In this document: positions 21,763 to 31,404 of the stretch, piece by piece | Numbering within the stretch: the stretch's first letter is position 1 | Layout: every line of letters begins with the position of its first letter | Assembly: GCF_029784135.1 (NCBI RefSeq) | Contig: NC_073746.1 | Coordinates: 256,904,994 to 256,968,993, forward strand | Source of the DNA: Toxorhynchites rutilus septentrionalis | Taxonomy: Eukaryota; Arthropoda; Insecta; Diptera; Culicidae | Direction of reading: 5' to 3' | DNA: 64,000 nt | Position numbers and translations under genes: made by a program | The notes under the pieces: model-generated | The model's database searches: none | Seen by the model: only the letters and a program-made list of their open reading frames with translations | What the model was told of the DNA's origin: nothing

Positions 21763-22099
21763 TATTCGATATTCTTCTACCCAACATAATTGGACTCTGA
21801 ACGGGCGTTTCCCTCTTCTGGAAACTTTGCTAATGAGAAATTAACAATCTCTGTGTCCTTAAGTATTACTTTAACCAGCAAAAACATGCAAAATGTTTTT
21901 TTTTGTAAATTAATCATTATAAATAAAAGCCGTTTTTTAAAGAAAATTGTTTATTCTAAAGTATGTTTTTACCGGTTTTACCGGTAATGAAATTTTCATT
22001 ACCGAATAACCGGTTATTGAAATTTTGGCACGGTAATGCAATCCCTAATACACATTAGACATTCGACATTGAAAAAAACTTACGTTTCTCGGGCAACAT

Positions 22100-22470
22100 T
22101 GAATCTGCCGTTGGTCTGCTAAGTTGTACCGACGATGAAGCTTTCCAAACGGGGTTTTCCAAAACACTCCTTGTCAGCTTAAAAACCAAGCAAAGTGAAA
22201 ACTCGTACACCGGCACCCGTTGTGGCCAAGAACTATTACAACGGTTTGGAAGCTGAAAGACATACCGTTCTGAATCATATTTCGGACGCTTAAGGCATAT
22301 GATGCAGAAAAAAGATCTAAACTTTATTTATAGAACAAAGTGTCCGACATATGATGTTGTCCGAAATATGATTCAGAACGGTAATTAAGAACAACAACGA
22401 TCGCAGAAAAAGATTGACCGCGAGAGAAAAAAACTGATGAATAAAAAGCTCAAGGCTCAAGGAAAATAAA
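22100..22470 (+). other. Basic coding-like fragment split by a MITE
   Basis: Outside the MITE at 22265-22381, frames give RTPAPVVAKNYYNGLEAERH on the left and NNNDRRKRLTAREK plus KKLMNKKLKAQGK-stop on the right, in phases that differ by small indels. The composition, lysine-rich end and stop followed by an A-rich stretch resemble the C-terminus of a nuclear or nucleolar protein retrocopy. I do not recognise the gene. Weakly supported. Confidence 0.2.
22265..22381. mobile_element. Short TA-flanked MITE, 117 bp
   Basis: Near-perfect inverted ends of at least 22 bp (CCGTTCTGAATCATATTTCG) are flanked by TA at 22263-22264 and 22382-22383. A relative of the left half occurs at 34521-34575 (CCGCTCTGAATCATATCTCG, GGACGCTTAAGGCATTTGAT). 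It is non-coding and probably Tc1-mariner mobilised. Confidence 0.8.
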
Positions 22471-22941
22471 CAAAAGCACTACGCATAAATTGTAATTATC
22501 TATGACAATATTTTAAACATTTTCATAAATAACGTTCGTCTTCTCCACTTTTCTATCAAATCTCACCCGCGAAATAGAAATTTCTCAGGGCGACTATCTT
22601 TTTATGGGTCATAAATCAAACATATAATGCAAATATTGGTTATGTTCTTTAACAATGTTTATCAATAAATAAGAAAAATAACCTTTTTAACAGCCAAATT
22701 TATATTTTATGGGTGCGCCGAATTAAGAACACACCTGCGCAGAGTAAGAATAATACAATTCAATTGAGTAAAATCAGGCACACATCATATGTTTTCAAAA
22801 ATAATTTTTTTAAATAGTTTACTAAAGCATTCTTGCGGTTTTTATTTTTGATGTTACTATTGATGATATAGTTTCCAGACCACATTAACTGTTTTGTGAT
22901 ATGGTGTATACATTTTGTTACAGAATTGTTTATACTTTAAC

Positions 22942-23133
22942 ACTCCTATACTCGCGCATTGGTCTGTCAGACCGAGAAATCAATAATTCGTTTATTTCTT
23001 AGAAGATATCAACACTACGACTTTGCGATTCTCTCTAGCTTCGTTATTCGTCGTATCGCATGTGTTGGTACAAAGGGGACGTGTGCCACTTTTTTAACAC
23101 TTTCGGTCTGACACACCGACGCGAGTATAGAAG
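22942..23133. mobile_element. MITE with CTATACTCGCG ends
   Basis: The left end (CTATACTCGCGCATTGGTC, TGTCAGACCGA) mirrors the right end (TCGGTCTGACACACCG, ACGCGAGTATAG). Total length is ~190 bp. A diverged single end is seen at 14268-14310 (TTTACTCGCGCATAGGTCTG). No coding is present; the superfamily is not clear. Confidence 0.7.
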
Positions 23134-23139
23134 TAACTT

Positions 23140-24420
23140 TTTTGGACAAGTGCCTTTTTTCATATTCTAGAATATTGCTGAATGAAATGTATAAATTAAT
23201 GTTAGTGGAATGAAATATGTATTGAATATAATTAATAAGATTATTACCGGACTATCCTTATTTAATTTCAGCCCCTTTTGTAAATGGATTGAACGGATCC
23301 ATATATTAACAATTCATCGATATATTTAGATTCATACGTTCAAAAGCAAAATATAAATGTTTGATTTTCGTATAGTTATTCGCCAAATATAATGGTCATA
23401 CATATACACACTTGCGAAAGAACTTCACTTGTGGAAGAATTGTAAACAGTAAATTATAAACTAATCGGTAGCTTATGGTAATTTTTAACAGTTACAGTTT
23501 TGGGAGATTTTTTTTTATATTGTCCATTATAAAAAAAATCGACAAGAAAACAAGAAAAAGAAAAGGAAGTTCCCAGAAATCCTTTCATATCTTCTTTTTA
23601 TGCCCCATCTAAAAAAAGGCATTAATTCTTAGTTTAACACGAAAACAGAGACAAAGAATATTAGAAATATGCAAACTTTATATTCCAGAACCTTTATCAT
23701 CTGGTAATTATCTAGAAGGTCGTTATACATTCTTCTGTTCGATAAAAGTCCCGAAAAACAAGCAACAACGGCAAGCTACGGTAATTGTTGTTCATATCAA
23801 ACGTTTTTTATTAAGAAAAAAAAACAGTACATTTTTCATTAAAAGAAAAAAGTTGTAAAATCGAATATTTTTATAGTGTGCGGTAAAAATGATCACATGG
23901 CGGTGATAAAATAAACACGTGCACACATCATGCTAAATGGGATAGATTTGTGTTTTTTTTGTTCAAATTTGTTTGAATCGTTATTGAGATAGTAGGTATA
24001 TGTATGAATTAATCTTGGCCTATTCACCTAGAGTAATAATTAGAATTTTCTCATGCGTACAAAAATGTAGTAAAAAACATATAACACTTCACATATTGAG
24101 GTTAGGTTTAGGTTGGGGTGGCATATTTTTTCAGGGTTCAAAGCCACAAAAGGAAACTCTTGAAGAGAACATTTGATAAGGTATGTCAGCTTTAGAAAAC
24201 ACAACTTTGTAGAGGAAGTGGAAGTAGAACAGACATGTTAAGAAAAACTTCAATTGTATTTTTGGAAACTCATGTTTACCCAAAAAAAATGCATGCAGTT
24301 TCTTACAAATCAATACACTGTTATTCCGAAAAACGGCCAAATTTTTACAAAAAAAAGTATTTTTAAATTTTTCAAAATTAAAACAAACCAAAAATAGAAC
24401 TTTTTTTACGTGGTGGGTTA
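23140..24420. other. No recognisable gene or element
   Basis: Strongly AT-rich sequence with only spurious short frames. No inverted ends, tandem arrays or RNA-like folds were noticed. Confidence 0.35.
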
Positions 24421-24429
24421 TATGAACAT

Positions 24430-25205
24430 ACTAGCTGACCCGGCAAACGTTGTTCTGTGATATAATTTATTTGTAGAGAATATTTTGGTCGGTAGAAAGA
24501 ACTAATATATAATATTTCGAGAGAGTTTGTATGTCATCGTTCCGATCTGTAAAATTGATCTAAATGATGATTTTTACTGCGAAACATACATATGCGTACC
24601 TCTTCTTTCGAATTTTCCCTTTTTATTTTAAACTAGCTGACCTGGCAAACTTCGTCCCGCCCAAAATTTGTTTTTTTGTTATCAATACCTTCAAACATTC
24701 ACGTTTTCTTACTATGAGCAAGTTCATGGATCCAATCGCAGAACTGTTCATTGATTGATCTTCTAATCGACCCCGTTGAATTTACATTTTACTATAAAAT
24801 TCCTTAAAATGCATTTCCAGTTCGAACAAAGATCAATTTCGCTAGCGCAAACATCAAATGAACTAACATGCAAAATTTGGATCTATTTGGTTGATTAATT
24901 CTCGAGTAATGCAGAAATTTGAGTTTCATTTGTATGACAACCCGCCCTTACAGAGGGGTGTGGAGAGTCTATCCACCATAGAAACATTTATTGCCCCCAA
25001 AAACCTTCACATGCCAAATTTGGTTTCATTTGCTTGATTAATTCTCGAGTAAAGAATAAATGTGTGTTTCATTTGTATGGCAGCCCGCCTTTAGAGAGGG
25101 GGGTAGAGAGTCCCCTACATACCAATTTTCATGTCGATCGATTCAGTAGTTTCCGAGTCCATAAGAATCAGACAGACAGACATCACTCCATTTTCATATA
25201 ATAGA
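24430..25205. repeat. Interspersed repeat beginning CTAGCTGACCCGGCAAACG
   Basis: The opening motif and a second copy at 24636 (CTAGCTGACCTGGCAAAC), two tandem ~120 bp units around CATTTG(C/G)TTGATTAATTCTCGAG (24885-25090), and the end GACAGACAGACATCACTCC...ATAATAGAT form a repeat type that I recognise from many insect genomes. I cannot place it with confidence in a class (RTE-like tail or Helitron have both been considered). It carries no coding. Confidence 0.5.
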
Positions 25206-25325
25206 TATCCTTGTTCTATACATAATATATGCACAGTATTTTTTTCGAATTTTCCCTTTTCATTTTCAATATTCTTGTTCTATACATAATATATGCACAG
25301 TATTTTTTTTCAGAATTTTCCTATT
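25205..25325. repeat. Direct duplication of ~60 bp
   Basis: TTGTTCTATACATAATATAT followed by GCACAGTATTTTTT and an AATTTTCC-type run occurs twice in tandem, at 25210-25255 and 25272-25318. The copies are nearly identical, so the duplication is recent. Confidence 0.8.
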
Positions 25326-25469
25326 TATCTCAAATATTCTCCAAAGTATTCTATCATTCTAATTAGGGTGAAGACAAACTCACAAACTATATAGATGAGG
25401 CAGATCTGATCAACCGTTCTCCTGTGATGATGAGTTATACGTACGTGGGAAAAACTCTATTTTTATAAC

Positions 25470-25926
25470 AGTTCGGCTGAAAAGTTCATAAGATTGACGT
25501 CTAGATGGCGCCCTTGCAAAAATCTACTTGATTATCACAAAGCACCATCTTTCAATGGATACATGTCAAAATTTGACAGCAATCGGTCGATTGGTTCGTG
25601 AGTTACAGCATTGAGAGTGAAGCAATTTTTGTTATTGTGAAAAAAAATGGAAAAATCCGAATTTCCTTGTATTCTAGATCTGTCCCCCAGCGACTATTTT
25701 CTGTTCGCAGGCCTGAAATTTAAGACCGATGATGAAGTGATTACCGAAACTGAAGCCTATTTTGAGGAAAAACTGAGTAAAGAGTACTAAAAAATGGTAT
25801 CGAAAAGTTGCAAGATCGCTATAATCACTGTATTGCCCTCGAAGGCAATTATGTTGAATAATAAAATTGATTTTTGCAACAAAAAAATGTTTTACTGTGT
25901 TACCTTATTAACTTTTCAGCCGAACT
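25470..25926 (+). mobile_element. Internally deleted mariner, 457 bp
   Basis: Inverted ends AGTTCGGCTGAAAAGTT(C/A)A are present on both sides. The interior keeps the leader, an ATG (MEKSEF, 25648) and, after an internal deletion, the third-Asp region DLSPSDYFLF, followed by KTDDEVITETEAYFEEKLSK and, one frameshift later, KLQDRYNHCIALEGNYVE-stop. These are the hallmark C-terminal motifs of mariner transposases. Its ends differ from the TTAGGCTG family, so this is a separate mariner lineage. TA target bases are not immediately adjacent, perhaps because of decay. Confidence 0.8.
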
Positions 25927-26056
25927 ATTGTAAAGATAGTGGAGAGGTAGGGGCAGGTTTGTAATATACGAAGAACAAGAAGTTTATCGCTCGTGAGAGG
26001 AATAATTTTATTCAACCAAGGTTCGATATCATCGTACTTTTTATTCAAAGTATTAT

Positions 26057-26272
26057 GGTGACCATGAAAGAACAGATTTTTTACCCTAACTTTTATAATT
26101 CAAATCCTACATCAAAATTGTATTTGTACGACTTTTAGAGCTTATCAAGACAAATATTCTGCAACGCTAAATGTTTGTCTTAGTAAGCTCTAAAAGTCTT
26201 CTGAAGACAGTTTGCATGTAGAATTTTAAATATAAAAGTAAGAGCAACAAACCCGTTTTTTCATGGTGACCC
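26057..26272. mobile_element. Foldback MITE, ~105 bp arms
   Basis: The element starts GGTGACCATGAAA and ends TTTTTTCATGGTGACC, with arms that mirror each other over ~100 bp. The inner edges are GACTTTTAGAGCTTATCAAG and its inverse CTTAGTAAGCTCTAAAAGTC, and the loop is very short. Divergence between arms is about 20%, so it is older than the palindrome at 59.4 kb. It has no coding. Confidence 0.75.
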
Positions 26273-26533
26273 TAGTGCATCTTTAAAAAAAGCACTATAA
26301 CAGTTATTCCTAGAGATATAAAGAAACCTCGCTACAAAGTTGCTCGAAATAACTTGTGCTACAACTTTGTCGAACTATGTTCACCTCTATTTATGAAGGT
26401 GAGAAAGTTTGATTTTTCCATTTCATTGAAAAATTTTGTCACCCTATTTTTGACAACATGAAAATGAGCGCACTATCATACGTAACAACTTTGACCAGAA
26501 CAGTTTGTTGAGAATAACTGTCGAGCTCTAGAT

Positions 26534-26685
26534 TTTTTTTTCTTTATTATAGTGATTTTCAACACATTTCGGCTGGTTCGTCACTTTTACTTCCATTTTT
26601 GGAAGAATGTCGGGAGTGAGAATTGAACTCGTGATCTCAGCGTGAGAGATATGAATGTTACCACTACGCCAGATCGCTTCCACGA
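26534..26685 (-). mobile_element. tRNA-derived SINE, family B, copy 1
   Basis: This 152 bp retroposon has a perfect 12 bp flanking duplication, CGAGCTCTAGAT (26522-26533 and 26686-26697). On the minus strand the head has an A box TGGCGTAGTGG and a B-box-like GAGTTCAATTC. The tail is A-rich (a T-run on the plus strand at 26534-26542). Together these show a pol III-transcribed, LINE-mobilised SINE unrelated to family A. A decayed relative lies at 56930-57085. Confidence 0.88.
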
Positions 26686-26950
26686 CGAGCTCTAGATGAA
26701 TTCCCACGTAGATGCACTTCCTGGACCATTGTGCCATTTGATCATTGTCAGCAATGCTGCCGATCGGTTGTAAGTCAAAGGAGTGAATGTGGGTTATATG
26801 TATGGTATAACCGCAAGGGTGACGTAGGACTATCGTTGATTTAGAGATCATTTATTTGAAGTTGAATTTAAATCCATCCTGAATGAATGAATAAATAAAT
26901 ATTTGGGTGACTTCAAAAACGAAAGCGTTACGTTGGAGGCTCAAGGTTTT

Positions 26951-27080
26951 ATGCATCCAATATTGAATACAAAAAACCTTGTTCTGAAGAATAATCTTCA
27001 GAAGATTTCCTGCTAACTGCACTTGATTGACAAATCACAAAACCAAATGTATGTGGTCGCAGCACTATATAGATAGAAAA
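26951..27080. repeat. Repeat next to the H3 pseudogene, unit 1
   Basis: The sequence from ATGCATCCAATATTGAATAC through CACAAAACCAAATGTATGTG to GATAGAAAACATTAAA recurs in the same orientation at 28103-28245 and partly at 27976-28045. Three copies within 1.3 kb around the histone fragment suggest duplicated spacer DNA or an interspersed repeat. The class is unknown. Confidence 0.7.
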
Positions 27081-27087
27081 CATTAAA

Positions 27088-27368
27088 TGATGTGACGCGT
27101 TTTGCGTGGATAGCACACAAATTTGTATCTTCGAATAAGCCTCCTGCAGCGTCATAACCGCGGAACTTTGGAAGCGCAAGTCGGTTTTGAAGTCATGAGC
27201 AATTTCACGAACCAAATGCTGCAAAGGTAGCTTGCGGATCAGCAATTCGGTCGACTTCCGATAGCGATGAATTTCACGCAAAGTTCCCGATCGATAGCGA
27301 TGTGGCTTCTTCACCTATCCTGCGGCTGGTGCGCTTATCCGAGCTGCTTTCGTGTGCCTTACCACCGA
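27088..27368 (-). pseudogene. Histone H3 pseudogene fragment
   Basis: On the minus strand the translation gives [20 protein letters not shown], then [20 protein letters not shown] and [18 protein letters not shown], and in another phase [15 protein letters not shown]. These are contiguous parts of histone H3. SSAVM marks the replication-dependent type rather than H3.3 (SAAIG). Small deletions and frameshifts occur before KKPHRYR and after LQEA, several conserved residues are replaced (RP to RS, FQR to LQH, AQD to AHD), and both protein ends are missing. About 280 of the usual ~410 coding bases remain. It is a dead copy, either a stray from a histone cluster or a captured fragment. Confidence 0.92.
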
Positions 27369-27404
27369 AAGGCTAACTAAATATTAGCTTAGTATATAAT
27401 CAAC

Positions 27405-27420
27405 GGCCCTTTTCAGGGCT
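27405..27420 (+). other. Histone-type 3' stem-loop-like sequence
   Basis: GGCCCTTTTCAGGGCT fits the replication-dependent histone mRNA stem-loop (six-base stem, TTTC loop) with a terminal G-T pair. It lies 37 bp from the H3 fragment but on the opposite strand, so it would belong to a second, lost histone gene copy or is a coincidence. A downstream CCAAA partly resembles the usual ACCA-type flank. Confidence 0.35.
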
Positions 27421-28102
27421 CCAAATTTGATGGATTAGAGTTCAGAAAAGTTTTTTACAGGCCGAACTGAAAGAAGCATTTAGCGAAAATCGTGGTTTCG
27501 ATAATAATTCGATACCGACAGGTGCCATGGATATGGATTTCATAATGAAGAATATGAAATACATGACATGATGTAGTGAATATATCCGAAGAAATCACTT
27601 TGGTGAAACTGCATTATAAAATTATTTGTGTACGAATGCCGCAATCGATAGTCGACTCTAATTTGCGCTGGGTAATTTCCTCGGAGGACTCGATTCCTCC
27701 TTTGAGCATTAATAATCTCTTTCTGGCAAAACGAAGTGGTATGAATCACATTATTTGAATGATAGAATGAAGAAGTTTTCTGCCAATTTCCTTCAACCTC
27801 CAAACATATCTTTCTCCCGTTTGTCGTTTTCGCGTTCGCTAATCCTTTCTCACAACACCCATTTCTCGTTTGAGAAATTGTTGAGTAAACATTGTTTGCC
27901 AGTGCGCGTAGAGCGGGAATTCCTAAAGATTCATTGCACCTCTAATAAATTGCCGAAAGACGTGGTCTTACGTTGATCGCACTTGATTGAAAAAATCCAA
28001 AACGAAATGTATTTGGTCGCAGCATAATATGAGTAGAAAGCAAATAATCGCTCGAAAATGACTTGATTTTCGCGATGTGAAACATTTTCCGTTTTTCATG
28101 TT

Positions 28103-28245
28103 ATGCATCCAACATTGGATACGAAAATTTTCTACTGATGGGGAAAAATAATATTCAGAAGCTTTCCTGTTGATTGCGATTGATTGAAAAATCACAAAAC
28201 CAAATGTATTTGGTTGCAGTGTTGTTTAGATAGAAAACATTAAAG
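28103..28245. repeat. Repeat near the H3 pseudogene, unit 2
   Basis: A second copy of the 26951-27080 unit, about 75% identical by eye, again with ATGCATCCAACATTGGATAC and CACAAAACCAAATGTATTTG. A third partial copy overlaps 27976-28045. Confidence 0.7.
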
Positions 28246-28310
28246 TAAACTCTTTCGCTTGAATGTATTTTTCAATTCCCAGGGGAACTGGTAGATTACA
28301 CATTTTTCAG

Positions 28311-28340
28311 CAACGATGAAACGATGAAACGATGAAACGA
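28311..28340. repeat. Short tandem repeat (ACGATGAA)n
   Basis: Three-and-a-half perfect copies of an 8-9 bp unit ACGATGAA(A) occur in tandem. Confidence 0.8.
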
Positions 28341-28584
28341 GGGTTCCGCGCGTGTATGTGTGTGTGGCGGCTGCTCTGATGTTTCAAGCGGAACCGTGGC
28401 ATCACTCTCCTCCTGATGGATTCCCTTCTGGCCTTAGGTGCACAAACAGGCTCTTGGTGACACCGTTCATCAGCGCTTTCATGATAAACGAAATTAGCTT
28501 CACAACAACAGCGACAACATACTCCAATCGCTGTTCAATCATAACTGAGTGGATTTACGAGCGGCGCTCGCTTATATACCGATT

Positions 28585-28830
28585 GGTGATTTCAATAGTC
28601 TGTTTTGAAAGCAATTTTAAGACTATTGAAACAAGTTTTTGGATCAAAAAGTAACAAGTATATGACGCGTAGACATTTTATCTTTCGAATGAAGTGTTTA
28701 TCATACCATTTCGTTCAGTTGTTTAAGAGCTATTAACGCTCAAAATCTCGGTCTCCGGCGTAACGCTTTCGTTTTCGAAACTTTGATTTTACACCCCGGT
28801 ATAGAAATGAAAGACGTAGTCCTACGTCAA
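28585..28830. repeat. Interspersed repeat ending CCCCGGTATAGAAATGAAAG
   Basis: TAGTCTGTTTTGAAAGCAAT at 28597, CGTTTTCGAAACTTTGATTT at 28774 and ACACCCCGGTATAGAAATGA at 28792 recur in reverse orientation at 43215-43475. Shorter pieces with (A/G)TAGTCCTA(C/T)GTC lie near 26810, 40190 and 44205. It is a dispersed, non-coding family of unknown class. Confidence 0.65.
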
Positions 28831-28839
28831 AAAAATTCA

Positions 28840-30760
28840 AAAAGGTACTGTGGAAAACGATCCAAAACATGTTAAAGGTATGTTAAATTTTATATTCATT
28901 TATTGGTAGCATACTTGTTCTGAGTTTTCCGATTTGCAAAAAGGCCAGCAATCAGAATGTTTTTGGTAAGATTGCTTAAAACATCCGATCCTCTGATAAG
29001 CAGCTTGCGGAAGCAAAAATCGACGAAAATCCAATTTCTTTCACCAACTTTCAAACTTTTCCAAACAACATAGATGCGAACTAGAACAAAAAAAAATTGT
29101 AAATTAATATATTGTAAATAAACATCAACAGTAGATAAAGCAAAAATGGTAAATGAACGATAGACGAACGAAGCTTAAATTCTCTGATCAAATAGATAAT
29201 TTTTCTCCCGAAAAACACGATACTATTTAATTGTTTTCCATCAAGAGCAATGCTTGATAATGAGCACTTTTATAAAAACGAAAAAATAAGTGGATATACT
29301 GTTATATCGCGCAATGTATGAAAAAGTATCAGAGATTTTTCCAAAGCTCTATATGAAAGAGGCAGATTATTTCTTGTGGAAAGTTCAAGTATTCTTGAAC
29401 TGATTAAACTTTAATGAACGATTCTAGTAGAAGCAGTCAGGCCATGCCTAATGTCACTCCTATTTTTCTAAGCGATTCTTCATTCCACTGCAGCTTCCAG
29501 CTGGAAGAAAACGTAAAGACAAAAACAATGTATCAAGTCAACGACTGAGTGATTTATTCCTACTCGCGCATCAATTTCCAGTGCTTGACGAGCGAACAAG
29601 AACTTGATGAGACGAACACGATCGTCGACGATGATCTGCCCCATCGTGGAATCAAGGGGAACCTGTTTCCCACCTTTTTCACGATTTCCTCTAATGGAGC
29701 GAGCAAGTTCTCAACGAATGCATCGCATAGTTCCACGCGAGAGAATAGCGTCGGGAGCGAACGGAGCGTCGTGATTGTTTGAATAATTCACATAAAGGTG
29801 TGAATTTATAGACATTCATCATTAATCATCTCAACGGCTCGCAATTTTCCAAGTGAACCATGTTGTTTCAAAAACTAGAGTTTTTCCAGAATTTCGCTCG
29901 GACACAATACTTTTACCGAGGAAGTGAATATTAATAACTTTTGATCGAGGGCAACTTTTGCAGACAGTCAACAGAAACCCTGATGCATTTCTACAACCAA
30001 CTGGCAGCAGCAGCAGACGAGTTTGGGATGCTGAAGAGGGATCTGAAAATATGCGTGTTTCACCATCTCTGCAGCAATTCTTCTCGGATTCGATGAATTA
30101 ATGCTTAGCAAAGCTATCATTATGGTTCATTACTGAACCCAGATCTTGGCTTTCGCATCACGGTTCGCACTGGAAGAACCTGTTAAATTTGTAGGTTTTT
30201 TCTTCCGTACCACATCGTGCTCGTCGAATTACAGAGCTGAGGAAGGAAGCCTTGGAGCTTCTATACGTCCTTAGGGATTGGGTAATCTATACCCGAAACT
30301 ATAGTTTACTGTGTGCAGAAAAAAGATTGTTTTGTCTGCTTGGGGATATAAATAATCCTTTAGTCTATATCGACTATGATTGAATTCCCAAACCTGTTTT
30401 ATATCGATGATTAATCTCATTGAATCAGCACTTTAAATATTGCGATACAAAATGTTTTTCTTGTAGAAAAATTGAGCATTGCTGCAATTTCACATCGACA
30501 ACCATTTCCATCTGATATATTAATATATTTCAAAAGCAAAATCCGTTGTAACTTGAACCAATTACGATATGGGAGAAACACATATGAAAATGTAATGATT
30601 GAAAACCAGGGGTGGCATTGTGCATTTCGAAACGCGTAACTCGTTTCGAGGAAATTCGAACTCAAATCGAATTGGTTTTAGTATTATGTATCTTTTTAGA
30701 TCATTTAGAGCAAAATTTGTCTCGTAGAGAAATGTAACAAATTTGGGTTCGTAAACAAAG
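28840..30760. other. No assigned gene; one exon-like frame
   Basis: Mostly AT-rich and featureless. A GC-richer frame at 29580-29782 has coding-like composition and is discussed as a finding. Nothing else is supported. Confidence 0.3.
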
Positions 30761-30799
30761 CTAAGTCAAAGTGGTCGAAACGAACAAAAATCAATCGTT

Positions 30800-31035
30800 T
30801 CGAAATGCGCTATGTCAACCCAGATCTTAGACGAAGTCATTCCATGTTCCGTGTCGAGAATCATCAGCGGCCCTTTAGCGATGTGCACTGAGGAAATCAT
30901 TTCTCGCGCAACTTTCCCAATCGACATGAAATCCCATCCATAAACGGCATGTGCATCGCTAACTGCAAGAGACTGCTTTTGCACCCCACAAGAGTACTGG
31001 TTCGAGGAGATTATTATAGACAAAATAACTGTTCG
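30800..31035 (-). pseudogene. Possible copia-type RNase H fragment
   Basis: On the minus strand, frames that alternate by small indels give LEPVLLWGAK, then QKQSLAVSDAHAVYGWDF and IGKVAREMIS. The pattern W(G/S).K.QS..A.SDAEA.Y...GKA.REMI resembles the RNase H end of Ty1/copia polyproteins. Several frame changes show that it is dead. No long terminal repeats or other copia domains were found nearby, so the call is tentative. Confidence 0.3.
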
Positions 31036-31404
31036 CTCGAACCGCGTTGAGTAGAGATGAAATAAGAACCGTTGTTCTAATATCTATCTCTTGAAGACCT
31101 GTCTTCGTATAAGGTAAAAGGTGCACATCTCCTCCTCGCCAGTGTGAATCATGGTCCACTGCAGCTGCGCTCCACCGAAGAAGTTTCTTTCTTCACCCAA
31201 CAGCCAACAGACCCGTAACTGTACTTATCTACATTTAGGCACAAAACTCCGCAGAATTATTTGACCGCAAACGAAGTTCTTGATCTTCTCACGAAGGCAC
31301 AGATCGTATGGCTCAGAATCCGAAAACTGCAGACTGAAGGTAGCAATAAAAACAGCGATACAGGTCAGTCGTTCCCCCAACGAAACGAGAATCTTTTGAT
31401 AATA

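Larger units (their letters stand above)
18490..22048 (+). mobile_element. hAT-like transposon relic carrying two nested insertions
   Basis: The ends TAGGGATTG...CATTACCG (18492) and GGTAATGCAATCCCTA (to 22047) are inverted. Both contain ACCGGTAAT-rich subterminal repeats, a pattern I know from hAT elements. An imperfect 8-base flank match (TACACACG left, TACACATT right) may be the target duplication. The interior outside the insertions has transposase-like coding at 18650-18960. A mariner (18963-20295) and a DD37E copy (20654-21762) sit inside, so the hAT element is older than both. The stretch 21763-21990 between the second insertion and the 3' end is non-coding. Confidence 0.6.

Noticed and set aside
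29950..30190. Gag-like reading (TETLMHFYNQLAAAADEFGM)
   Set aside because: Only a short match to a generic capsid-like pattern; no long terminal repeats or further domains nearby.
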